This document shows, one piece after another, positions 33,527 to 41,286 of a DNA stretch of 64,000 bases. The notes beneath the pieces were generated by a model. It had not been told where the DNA came from, ran no database searches, and saw only the letters and a program-made list of their open reading frames with translations. Both the position numbers and the translations under genes were made by a program. How positions within the stretch are numbered: position 1 is the first letter of the stretch; every line of letters starts with the position of its first letter. Origin of the DNA: JADLBR01 sp964651705 (lineage in GTDB: Bacteria; Verrucomicrobiota; Verrucomicrobiia; JADLBR01); the NCBI GenBank assembly GCA_964651705.1, contig CAZYWZ010000022.1, positions 1 through 64,000 on the forward strand. Direction: 5' to 3'.

Positions 33527-34596
33527 AACCGAACACCACACTCTTCACAGGTGCCGGGGCATCCAAAGCCATTGGGTATCCGGTCACCAGTGATCTCCTG
33601 CCGTTGATCCGAACCGGATTGAAGTCAGGCGACTTGTTCGACGGATTCAACGACAAGGCGGCCGATGGCAAGCGCGCCAAAATGCTGTTGGGGTATCTCA
33701 ATCAACTGCTCCCAGGATTCCGCGCAGCCGAGGATTCCGATCTGCCGTTGATCACCGACGTGCTCTCTCTCGTCGAACACGCGCTCGTTTCGGGCGAAGC
33801 CTTGCCGGTCGGAGGTCCTGATGAGTTGCGGCGCTTCAGGGATTTGCTCAAGCAGGCGATTGTGAGTGTATTGCTTGAAGTCCATCTGGCCGCATGGAAC
33901 CCCGAGGATCGCGATGACACGCGGCAGAAGGGCGTTCTAACCGTGTTCCGCAAGTGGGTGGAAGGCCGCGCGGACGGTTTGGGTATTGTGACCACCAACT
34001 ATGACATCGGCCTAGACGGCGAGTTGTACAATAAGGGGCGATTTTCGCCATTGCAGCAACACCTCGACCTCGGATTTGACTGGCGATTGGTGGAAAACTC
34101 CGGGCGGATTGTCCCGCGCCCGGCGAAGCCGTCGCTGCGGATCTTCAAGCTCCATGGCTCCTTGGACCTGCTCCGTTGTTCGCTTTGCGGTCACGCCTAT
34201 TTCAATCCAGATGGATCCATCATTCACCAGGCTTTCCGCGACAAGCTCGATGAGCACAACACCTGTCACTGCAATGGCCTTGTCAGACTGGAAAGCCACA
34301 TCGTCGCGCCATCGCTGGTCCGCGATATCCGGGATGCGAATATCCTGAGCGTATGGCGAAGCGCCTTTGAGTGGATGCGGAACTGCCGTCGCTGGGTCAT
34401 CGTCGGCTACTCCCTGCCGCCGGAGGATCTGGCGATCCGGTCCCTGTTGATCCGCGCCTATGCCGTGGCCCAGGAGAAACCAAAGATCGTCGTGGTCCAG
34501 CGATCGAAAGACCAGGAAGCCCGCTACAGGGTCTTGTTTCCCGATTGCGACTACCGCAGCGACGGCCTCGATGCCTTCCTGCAAAGCGAAAAGTAA
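33523..34596 (+). CDS. SIR2-family protein (predicted NADase effector)
   Basis: 357 residues. The NAD-binding start LFTGAGASKAIGYP, TTNYDIGLDGELY (near 156) and FKLHGSLDL (near 209) are the SIR2-fold motifs. A zinc-ribbon-like CSLCG...CHC follows, then IVAPS and WVIVGYSLPPEDL. SIR2_2-type proteins in bacterial conflict systems (Thoeris ThsA, DSR, SIR2-pAgo) deplete NAD+ to abort infection; whether this one is NADase or deacylase cannot be seen. Coupling by ATGA to a hydrolase-protease gene suggests proteolytic control or joint sensing. Confidence 0.88.
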   Translation: MKPNTTLFTGAGASKAIGYPVTSDLLPLIRTGLKSGDLFDGFNDKAADGKRAKMLLGYLNQLLPGFRAAEDSDLPLITDVLSLVEHALVSGEALPVGGPDELRRFRDLLKQAIVSVLLEVHLAAWNPEDRDDTRQKGVLTVFRKWVEGRADGLGIVTTNYDIGLDGELYNKGRFSPLQQHLDLGFDWRLVENSGRIVPRPAKPSLRIFKLHGSLDLLRCSLCGHAYFNPDGSIIHQAFRDKLDEHNTCHCNGLVRLESHIVAPSLVRDIRDANILSVWRSAFEWMRNCRRWVIVGYSLPPEDLAIRSLLIRAYAVAQEKPKIVVVQRSKDQEARYRVLFPDCDYRSDGLDAFLQSEK

Positions 34597-34740
34597 GACT
34601 TCGGTTTAGTACCCCGGCGTCTCGAAAGTGTGGCAACCAACGGTGCGTTCCCTCCGCGGACACGACATGGAAACGCCGAGTGTAGAGACAGGGGTCGAAG
34701 ATCTGAGATGTCACATGCTGGCGAGCTGCGCGGACAGGTA

Positions 34741-35778
34741 ATGGAGGCAGCCCGACGGAGTATTCTGCAGGCCGCCAGACGGGTTCGATGGATTTCGGCA
34801 GGTTGCCTCGTCATGCTGGCACCACCCGCCCTTGGTGGGGCGGTTCCCGCGCTCGAGGTCGAACGCTGCAATCTGGAAGACTTGGGGGGGCCGGAGGGCA
34901 TCGCTGTCTGGCGTGATCATATTTTCGTGTCCGAGGTCGGCGGGCGGCGCATCGTGGTTCTTGATCAGGAGGGGAAGGTGCATGACGTCGCGAAGCTCTT
35001 GGGCTCGGGTTCAAAGGGATGTGTCCTCGGACTGGCTTTTGACGGCGATGGAACCCTTTACGCCGCCGTCACGCGGATCGGCGGGGGCACCGTCTTCAAG
35101 CTCCCTCCCGGACCGACGCTCACCTCGCTGCGGGCGCCCGTTGCCTGTCGGACGCATGTGGGCGACCCGAACGGTATCGCCATCGACCCGATGCGCCGGC
35201 GACTCTATGTGTCTGATTCCGGCAGCCTGATGCTGTTCGGCATGGATCGCGGGCGGGTCTTTCAGTTCGACCTCGATGACCGTTCCAAGGCCGGATGCTC
35301 GGCAGTGGAGAGAGAAGTGATCGCTGAAATGACCATGCCCAATGGGCTGGCCCTGTCACCGGACGGCAGGACCCTGTACGTTGCCCAAACGCGGAGGAAT
35401 CCCTTCAGCGCTTGGGGCCAGGTCGTAGCGCTGCGCACCGACACACTTTCACCGAAGCCGGAGATCGTCGCCGAGTACCGGAACTGGCCGGACGGATTGG
35501 CTCTTGACGAGCGGTCGGGACGCCTGCTGCTCTGCCTCCAGAAGAGTTCACGGATCATGACGCTCGATCCCAGGCTGGCCGCAACGCACCAGCCTTCCGA
35601 AGATGCCGCTCCTCGCCTGATTCTGGAAGAGCGACGATGCAAACCCGCTTCCGTCGCCGTGCTCCCCAACGGGAAGGTCGCCTTTACCGACTTCTGGGAA
35701 CCGACTCTCCTCCGCTTGCTGACCGGCACCCAATACCACCACGCGGTCTGTGTCGTCGAACTGGACGCGCTTCGTTGA
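34741..35778 (+). CDS. Secreted SMP-30/gluconolactonase-like beta-propeller protein
   Basis: I prefer ATG 34741 because a signal peptide follows (arginine-rich start, then WISAGCLVMLAPPALGG); ATG 34708 is possible. The mature ~310 residues show repeated propeller strands: GPEGIAVWRDHIFVSE, VLGLAFDGDGTLYAAV, DPNGIAIDPMRRRLYVSDSG, MPNGLALSPDGRTLYVAQ, WPDGLALDERSGRLLLC. This is the SMP-30/LRE layout of calcium-dependent lactonases and strictosidine synthase-like proteins. It has its own transcription unit 144 bp after the SIR2 gene. Substrate unknown. Confidence 0.8.
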   Translation: MEAARRSILQAARRVRWISAGCLVMLAPPALGGAVPALEVERCNLEDLGGPEGIAVWRDHIFVSEVGGRRIVVLDQEGKVHDVAKLLGSGSKGCVLGLAFDGDGTLYAAVTRIGGGTVFKLPPGPTLTSLRAPVACRTHVGDPNGIAIDPMRRRLYVSDSGSLMLFGMDRGRVFQFDLDDRSKAGCSAVEREVIAEMTMPNGLALSPDGRTLYVAQTRRNPFSAWGQVVALRTDTLSPKPEIVAEYRNWPDGLALDERSGRLLLCLQKSSRIMTLDPRLAATHQPSEDAAPRLILEERRCKPASVAVLPNGKVAFTDFWEPTLLRLLTGTQYHHAVCVVELDALR

Positions 35779-35867
35779 CTGCGCCGCAAGCGGCGGCGGG
35801 AACCTTTGACCCTCTTGCTTGGGAACCTCGGAGAACCCGACTGGGGCGAGCACAATGGTTGCGGGAG

Positions 35868-36893
35868 TCAGGGGCCTTGCCGATTGATCTTCCGTTCGAG
35901 CGCCTCCAGCGATTGGACAACATCATTCCATGGGGGAGGCGCGGCAAAGAACATCTCGCGCATGCTGGCGTAATCCCGTGCGAGGGCATCGAGCCTTTGG
36001 GCGTCGGGGAGCAATCGAAAAGTCCCGGGAACCGCCGTTTCGTAATGTGCCCACCCCGAGGCGAAGAACGCCTGCTTGTGCGCCACAACGCGAGCCCGCA
36101 AGTCGTCCCGCGCAAGTGCTCTCGTCGCGACCGTGTGACCGGCCATTGCGGCCAGGTCAGAATAGTGCCTTGAGAATCGTGCCGGTGCTCGTGCCGCGTC
36201 GGGCCGATGGGCTTCGGCATGCAGGATGGTCGCCTTCTCCCAAAACGTCCGTTCGATCCCGAGCACGGGCAACTCCACCGCTGCATCGCGGATCCGATCC
36301 GGAAACGCTTCGGCCACGTATGGCATCACCTTCGCCGTCTCCATCGGCCATCGATCCGACCGGGCTCCGCACTCGATCCTGACCATCGGACGGATGTAGG
36401 CCATCAACGGGGCATCATCCAGCGCCGTGGGGTAGGCGAGAAGCAGCGTTTGTGGATCGTCGGCATCGATCTCCAGAGTCCAACCCTTCGGACCGAGGAC
36501 TTTCGCCATCGCATCGCGCAACGCGGGCGCGACTTCGCTCTTGAGCCTGCACGCGCAAGCTTTCGCGAGTTCATCGAGCAACCGCCGCCGCTGTTTCCCG
36601 CTGGATGCTCCCTCCGGATCGCGTTGCCCTTGGAATCCCAGCCACTCCCGGCTCAGCGACACATCGATGTCCTCGGAAAAACGATGGATCACCCGCCACA
36701 CTTTCGAAAGCGAAGTTCCGCCCTTGAAAATGAAGTGGTCCCGCGCACCGGCGAGAGCAAACATCTGCGCCAGGGTCCAGCAGACCCAGAAGTCTTTTTC
36801 GATCATCGCCGGTGGAAGCGTGCCCAGGCTCTGCACTGCCCGGTCCCAGAGCTGCCGCCGCTCGTCACGGTCCAGTTGTGCCACTGCGTTCAT
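35868..36893 (-). CDS. abiEii: AbiEii-family nucleotidyltransferase toxin
   Basis: From ATG 36893, overlapping the antitoxin's stop by ATGA, 341 residues. The nucleotidyltransferase core is FIFKGGTSLSKVWRVIHRFS followed by EDIDVSL, giving the GG-S and D-x-D motifs; downstream ERTFWEKATILHAEAHRPD is the second conserved AbiEii motif. AbiEii toxins transfer nucleotides to cellular targets such as tRNA and block growth on phage infection. Paired with the AbiEi gene directly upstream, it forms a standard type IV toxin-antitoxin operon. Confidence 0.92.
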   Translation of the reverse strand: MNAVAQLDRDERRQLWDRAVQSLGTLPPAMIEKDFWVCWTLAQMFALAGARDHFIFKGGTSLSKVWRVIHRFSEDIDVSLSREWLGFQGQRDPEGASSGKQRRRLLDELAKACACRLKSEVAPALRDAMAKVLGPKGWTLEIDADDPQTLLLAYPTALDDAPLMAYIRPMVRIECGARSDRWPMETAKVMPYVAEAFPDRIRDAAVELPVLGIERTFWEKATILHAEAHRPDAARAPARFSRHYSDLAAMAGHTVATRALARDDLRARVVAHKQAFFASGWAHYETAVPGTFRLLPDAQRLDALARDYASMREMFFAAPPPWNDVVQSLEALERKINRQGP

Positions 36894-37516
36894 GGCTTGG
36901 ATTTCGCGGGCGCCGCAATCCTGGCAACCAAGGGCTGCATCCATTGCGGGAAGTCGGAGGCCATTCTTGCCAGGTCGCGTTTGGTTGCGGAGTCCAGCTT
37001 GTCACGCAAATGGCGGATATGGGAATCGGTGACGTTCTCCGGTCCCAAATGACGCAATGCCTGGAACACAAGGCCGGACGGGCGCCCCGCGCCGAGGAGG
37101 TAGCGCGGGGCCGCGCGACGGAATTCCAACGTCATCTTGCCGAGGAGCACCTTGCGGGGAACTCCGTCGGTCAGAATAGCGGTCTTCGCCGGCACCTGCT
37201 CCGAGAGGCCGAGCCGGTTGGCCGCATAGGCCCCCGATACCTGCCACCTTGCCGAACTGCCCTTCATCAACGCTCGAATCACGGCCATCGTATCCGGCCC
37301 AGTCGTTCCAATGATCGAATGCGGCCGGGGAAGGAAGTAGAGCCCTCGCCGGGCGCGCCCGAGGGCCCCCTTCTTCACGAGCCGTCGCAGGGCCTGCCGC
37401 ACGGCGGTCGGGGTGCCAAGGTGCTTAAAGTCCTTCGCCGAGAAGACCTTGGCACTTCCACCCGCTCGAATCGCGGTAAGTATCTTGCTTTCAATCGCCT
37501 GTCGGGTGCCTGACAT
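36890..37516 (-). CDS. abiEi: AbiEi-family antitoxin / autorepressor
   Basis: 208 residues from ATG 37516. The N-terminal winged helix (SAKDFKHLGTPTAVRQALRR, LVKKGALGRARRGLYFLP) binds the operon's promoter, and the C-terminal domain (ATKRDLARMASDFPQWMQPL) is the antitoxin domain of this family. The gene overlaps the toxin by ATGA. An 11-base copy of the MITE-like end seen near 12870 lies 3 bp upstream of the start (37519-37529). Confidence 0.9.
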   Translation of the reverse strand: MSGTRQAIESKILTAIRAGGSAKVFSAKDFKHLGTPTAVRQALRRLVKKGALGRARRGLYFLPRPHSIIGTTGPDTMAVIRALMKGSSARWQVSGAYAANRLGLSEQVPAKTAILTDGVPRKVLLGKMTLEFRRAAPRYLLGAGRPSGLVFQALRHLGPENVTDSHIRHLRDKLDSATKRDLARMASDFPQWMQPLVARIAAPAKSKP

Positions 37517-37970
37517 GCTGCACTGTCTCAAAAAGTAGCCAGAGTTTGTGACAAATGCAAGCACCGACAGGGTTCAACAGCGCCGGAAGATCGTTTCGGA
37601 ATTGGTTCGGGGTGTAATGGATGCGGCGTCGGGGGGGAGTTCTCTTGAGGCGAGCAGGGGCGCACGAGACCCTCGCGACCGCCGCTACGATAAGAATTTC
37701 CTTCACACGAAGATCGCGAAGGCCGCGAAGGCGTCCCTCACGCCCCAGCGCGCAAACCTTCCTCACGAGCGCCGGAGCCGGTCGAGCCGCCAGCGCCGGT
37801 TGGCGGGCCCCGGACGAAAATCGGTCTCCGATGGGAGGCGGACGACGCGCCGTTCATTCAAGGCGACCAACTCCTTCTCGCCCTGCGACCGTTGCGCATG
37901 CAGCACCGGGGAAACCTGCCATCGGTCATCGAGATCCAGGGCGATCAGCCCGTTGTCCATCGCCCAGGGC
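37517..37970. other. Intergenic region between two toxin-antitoxin operons
   Basis: About 450 bp. It contains the MITE-end-like 11-mer at 37519-37529 and an interspersed-repeat-like stretch with CACACGAAGATCGCGAAGG near 37704. A minus-strand frame of 65 codons lies at 37763-37960 (MDNGLIALDLDDRWQVSPVL), which reads like the start of a real protein but has no recognised domain and may be a gene fragment. Confidence 0.4.
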
Positions 37971-38792
37971 TTACGCAGAAATCAAACCATGCGCGACCGT
38001 GACGGCGTCCTCGGCAAGGATGCTGCGACGAGCCTCCAAATCGTCACCCGTGGCGACGGGAACCCCTTCAAGGCAGAAGGCGGCGTAGTCGTTGGGGCCC
38101 TTGGCGGCCTTGTCTGCGAAGCGTTCGCGCAAGATCCGTTCGGCAAGGGGAAACGCAAGGTTGATGCCTTGCTCCTGTCGGAACAACCGGACCGCCGCCT
38201 CCGGACTGCGGTCATAGGCCTGCACGGCATAGACGACATCGAACACGTCTTTCCGCTCGGCCCGCAAGGCGTAGGCTTGGAGCTTGAGGCAAAGGAAGGG
38301 CCCGATCTCGCAGACCTTCACCTCTTCCCGAACGCTTCCGCGGGCAAGATCGTGGCCTTCGATGCGTACCCGTCGATGGTTTGCGAGCGCCCGGTCGACG
38401 CCAAGCAGTGCTGTCGTTGGCACGTCATCCACCACCACCGACTTTGGGGAGTCCGCGGTTGGACGCTCGGTCAAGAAGTCGATGAATAGCGTGCCTGTGC
38501 CGACGGCTTTCTCGAAGCGACCGTTCTTCAACTCGAATCCATCGCTTTCCAGCCGGCGGGAGAGTGGCTCGTAGAGACCGCCGCCCGCCGCCAACGCGAT
38601 CCCGAGATCCACGTCGAGCGTGCGCGGTTCCAGGTCTTCACGGCGCGGCTTGCAAAGGTAGCGCGGCACCAGGCCACCGATGAGCACGATGTCTTCGTGA
38701 AAGTCCGCCAGTTTGGGCCAGACGGTGAGCAGCGCTGACTCGGCCAGCAGGGTGTCTTCGCGCCGGTATTCGTGAAATGCTCCCCGCTTCAT
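37971..38792 (-). CDS. AbiEii-like nucleotidyltransferase of the second TA pair
   Basis: ATG 38792 overlaps the upstream stop (ATGA), giving 273 residues. DIVLIGGLVPRYLCKPRREDLE followed by PRTLDVDLGIAL is the nucleotidyltransferase block (GG and D-x-D). The middle contains LKLQAYALRAERKDVFDVVY, also usual for this group. With its AbiEi-like partner it makes a second type IV toxin-antitoxin unit, head to tail with the first. The target is unknown. Confidence 0.8.
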   Translation of the reverse strand: MKRGAFHEYRREDTLLAESALLTVWPKLADFHEDIVLIGGLVPRYLCKPRREDLEPRTLDVDLGIALAAGGGLYEPLSRRLESDGFELKNGRFEKAVGTGTLFIDFLTERPTADSPKSVVVDDVPTTALLGVDRALANHRRVRIEGHDLARGSVREEVKVCEIGPFLCLKLQAYALRAERKDVFDVVYAVQAYDRSPEAAVRLFRQEQGINLAFPLAERILRERFADKAAKGPNDYAAFCLEGVPVATGDDLEARRSILAEDAVTVAHGLISA

Positions 38793-39829
38793 TGACGAAA
38801 TCCCTCCCATTCCCGCAGCGCCTTCGCCGCATCCGGCCCGCGCAGCCCCACCTGCAGCAGGTCCAGATAGATCTGGACGTCGCACACCAGGGGGAAGCCC
38901 TCGTCGGTTTTTCGTATCGCCTGAAAGACCCCTTTGTCCCGCGGCACGATCACCCAAAGTCGCCCGCCCTGCCCCACTTCGCGGAAGCCCAGCGCCTCGC
39001 TCTCCTCGGGGCGCAGGAACTGCGTGCGGTACACCGACACAACATCCAACTCGGTGTACGGAAATCGCCGGGCCGCCGCGAACCACTGGGTGAACGCCAC
39101 CGGACCGGAGGTGTGATCCAGAATCGCACGGGCCAGCCGATTCGGATTCCGGTCAAGGGCGGAATACTGCCGGACCGATGCGTGTCTCTTCCACGAGTCA
39201 GCCGCAGCCCAGGCGTCCAGCAACGCATCGGGCTTTGTTAGAGTCCAGTCACCCCACTTGCCTTCGACCCATCCCAAGCGGGCGTATTCGCGGACGAGCC
39301 GGGAAATCAGCGCCGTGCTGCATTCCGTAAAACCCGCGAGATCCGCCTGTTTCCAAGCCCGGCTTGGGAAGCTGAGCAGTGCCCGAGCGAGGCGGGAGCT
39401 CTTTCCCGAGAACAGCTCGCGTTCGGGATCAGCCGAGCGGAACCGCTTGGTCGTGGGCTGCCGATCCACCAGCAGCCCGGGCTGTCGCAGGAAGAGACGC
39501 CCGTTCAGATCGAGGCAACTGATCCCCGTCTCGCGGCACCGTTCGACCAGTGGTTCCGGCAGATGCGGTGCCGCGAGCAGCGGCGGAAGCGCCGAATCCC
39601 GCTCCTTCAACGCCCGCAAGTCGTTGGCCGCCGGACGCACCTTGCACTCGACGGCGAACCGGACTTGGCGGCCATCGAGATCAACGTCGAACAGGAGATC
39701 CGGATGTTCGTGGGGTCCGGCCGATTCAGCGACACTCAGCCGACACCCAGGCACTCGGGTCGCCCGGATGTACTCCCGAACAGCGTCCCGGAGCTCAACC
39801 TCGGTGGCGATGGTCGTTTGAGCACTCAT
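38789..39829 (-). CDS. AbiEi-like antitoxin with winged helix
   Basis: From ATG 39829, 346 residues. The N-terminal part (HPDLLFDVDLDGRQVRFAVE, then CKVRP) resembles a degenerate restriction-endonuclease-like fold. A central winged helix follows (WKQADLAGFTECSTALISRL, VREYARLGWVE), then a C-terminal alpha/beta domain with FPLVCDVQIYLDLLQVGLRG, which is characteristic of AbiEi-like type IV antitoxins. It overlaps the nucleotidyltransferase gene by ATGA. It probably represses its own promoter in the gap 39830-40105, where I see no gene. Confidence 0.75.
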   Translation of the reverse strand: MSAQTTIATEVELRDAVREYIRATRVPGCRLSVAESAGPHEHPDLLFDVDLDGRQVRFAVECKVRPAANDLRALKERDSALPPLLAAPHLPEPLVERCRETGISCLDLNGRLFLRQPGLLVDRQPTTKRFRSADPERELFSGKSSRLARALLSFPSRAWKQADLAGFTECSTALISRLVREYARLGWVEGKWGDWTLTKPDALLDAWAAADSWKRHASVRQYSALDRNPNRLARAILDHTSGPVAFTQWFAAARRFPYTELDVVSVYRTQFLRPEESEALGFREVGQGGRLWVIVPRDKGVFQAIRKTDEGFPLVCDVQIYLDLLQVGLRGPDAAKALREWEGFRQ

Positions 39830-40105
39830 AATGCAAAAGATGCTGAAGAGTGGAACTTGATTCCAGAGTGGATATACACCGAAATATCGACAGCGCAACA
39901 TCAAACTTTACTTTATACGAGATATTCACTCGAAAGTGCATCTGGCAGAAACAGTGGAACATATTGCAGTTACGCGACTTGTATCTGCCGCTCTTCCCCA
40001 GCCTGCCGACGCTTTCCGCCATCCCTTGGAACCACCGCGATCTGGGCCGCATTCACGCTGGGACCCTCGGTACCGTGTTCACGCCCGAAAGGTCTGTTTC
40101 ATCGG

Positions 40106-40510
40106 TCAACCCGGCTGGCCGGATTCCAAGTCATACAGCATGCGCCAGATGCGGTCCGCTTCTCCGCGTTCGACGACCTGAAGCGGGGTCGAGCCCTCAA
40201 AGGCGGAATTGGGTGCCTTGAGCCAGTGCCCGATCTGTTCAGCCTTCATCACACGAGACAGGCCATCGAGCAGGCGGTCCATCTCGACCAGGGCCTTTTC
40301 CTGCTTGGAGGATGGCGGCACGCCCTCGCTCCATTTGGCGACGGACCGCGGCGAGAAACCCGTCATCCGAACAACCATGGGCTGCGGCATCTTGAAGGTC
40401 GTGCGGTAATGTCGGAGCAGCCCGGCATAGTCCCTGGCGCCCCGGTGGGCAAATCGGAATCGGTTGAGCGCCGAATGCGCGCCCCTGGATTTCTTGGTGA
40501 TTGTTGGCAT
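40106..40510 (-). CDS. Xre/ParS (MbcA-type) antitoxin
   Basis: 134 residues from ATG 40510. The N-terminal HTH (DYAGLLRHYRTTFKMPQPMV, TGFSPRSVAKWSEG) and the C-terminal RLLDGLSRVMKAEQIGHWLK, then PNSAFEGSTPLQVVERGEAD are the hallmark of Xre-type antitoxins with the MbcA/ParS toxin-binding domain. It lies downstream of the RES toxin, opposite to the usual antitoxin-first order, with a palindrome between. Confidence 0.88.
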   Translation of the reverse strand: MPTITKKSRGAHSALNRFRFAHRGARDYAGLLRHYRTTFKMPQPMVVRMTGFSPRSVAKWSEGVPPSSKQEKALVEMDRLLDGLSRVMKAEQIGHWLKAPNSAFEGSTPLQVVERGEADRIWRMLYDLESGQPG

Positions 40511-40522
40511 GTTTCTATGCAC

Positions 40523-40543
40523 GCACAATAACGTGCATTATTG
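40523..40543. promoter_or_regulatory. Palindromic operator candidate of the RES/Xre pair
   Basis: CAATAA at 40526-40531 and TTATTG at 40538-40543 form a perfect inverted repeat around six bases. GCAC (40523-40526) and GTGC (40533-40536) form a second, overlapping one. The site lies between the RES stop (40550) and the Xre start (40510), 12 bp from the ATG. It is a plausible binding site for the Xre protein, giving it a private autoregulated promoter. Confidence 0.55.
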
Positions 40544-40549
40544 CAGCTG

Positions 40550-41152
40550 TCAAGCCTTTGTGCGAGATGCGAGCCTCTGCAATCTGTGCCCCTCCACGAC
40601 CTTGAGACGGTCCGCGGTGCAGACACCGGGAAAGACCACGACATTGACCCCACCCCGCACGGCAGCGGACCGGGCCAGGATTCCGCTGCCGCCGGCCTCT
40701 GCCACGGCACGACCGAGCGTCTGTGTGAAGCTCTCCTTGCCCGCCTCCTGGAGTTTTCGCCAATCCTCCGCCGCCAGTTCCTGCAACGTGACACCAATCT
40801 TCCGGCGGACGCCCGCATCCGTCAGATCGAGCACGCAAGCCAAGCGGGCCTCGACGGCAACCAACAGGCGCGGGCCCTTCGTCTCGATCCCATAATAGCG
40901 GTCATTCGCCTTGCACTCTTCGAGTGCGGTACCGTCGGAGGTGCTGCCGTAGACCGCGGGCAAGCCGGGTGGATTCCAACGTCCGCCGCGCCGCTCCGCG
41001 CCAATGCCGCTCAAAATCTCCGTTGGCGAGGGAAACTCCACGGTCTGAAAACGAAACAAGGTGCCCTTCCACGGGGCGAACCACACGGGATGCCCGCGAA
41101 ACTCGTCGCACAACTCGGCAAACCGTGGATGCCGATGAAGCGGGGCGCTCAT
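40550..41152 (-). CDS. RES-domain toxin
   Basis: 200 residues from ATG 41152 with AAGGC spacing to the start. The RES fold is recognised by LFRFQTVEF, GGRWNPPGLPAVYGSTSDGT, then ALEECKAND, and later VVVFPGV. RES toxins degrade or phosphorolyse NAD+ and stop growth. The gene precedes its Xre antitoxin by 39 bp. This gives the window a second predicted NAD+-directed toxin besides the SIR2 protein. Confidence 0.88.
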   Translation of the reverse strand: MSAPLHRHPRFAELCDEFRGHPVWFAPWKGTLFRFQTVEFPSPTEILSGIGAERRGGRWNPPGLPAVYGSTSDGTALEECKANDRYYGIETKGPRLLVAVEARLACVLDLTDAGVRRKIGVTLQELAAEDWRKLQEAGKESFTQTLGRAVAEAGGSGILARSAAVRGGVNVVVFPGVCTADRLKVVEGHRLQRLASRTKA

Positions 41153-41286
41153 GCCTTGCCTTCGATAATGGAAACGGTCCTGCTTGTCAGGAGCTTTTCA
41201 CACCAAAATCATCCAAGGAGTGTGACCTCATGCGAAACACCGGATCTCACTGGGCTGCCGTGCTTCCCTGAAGAACTGTCCCGCGC

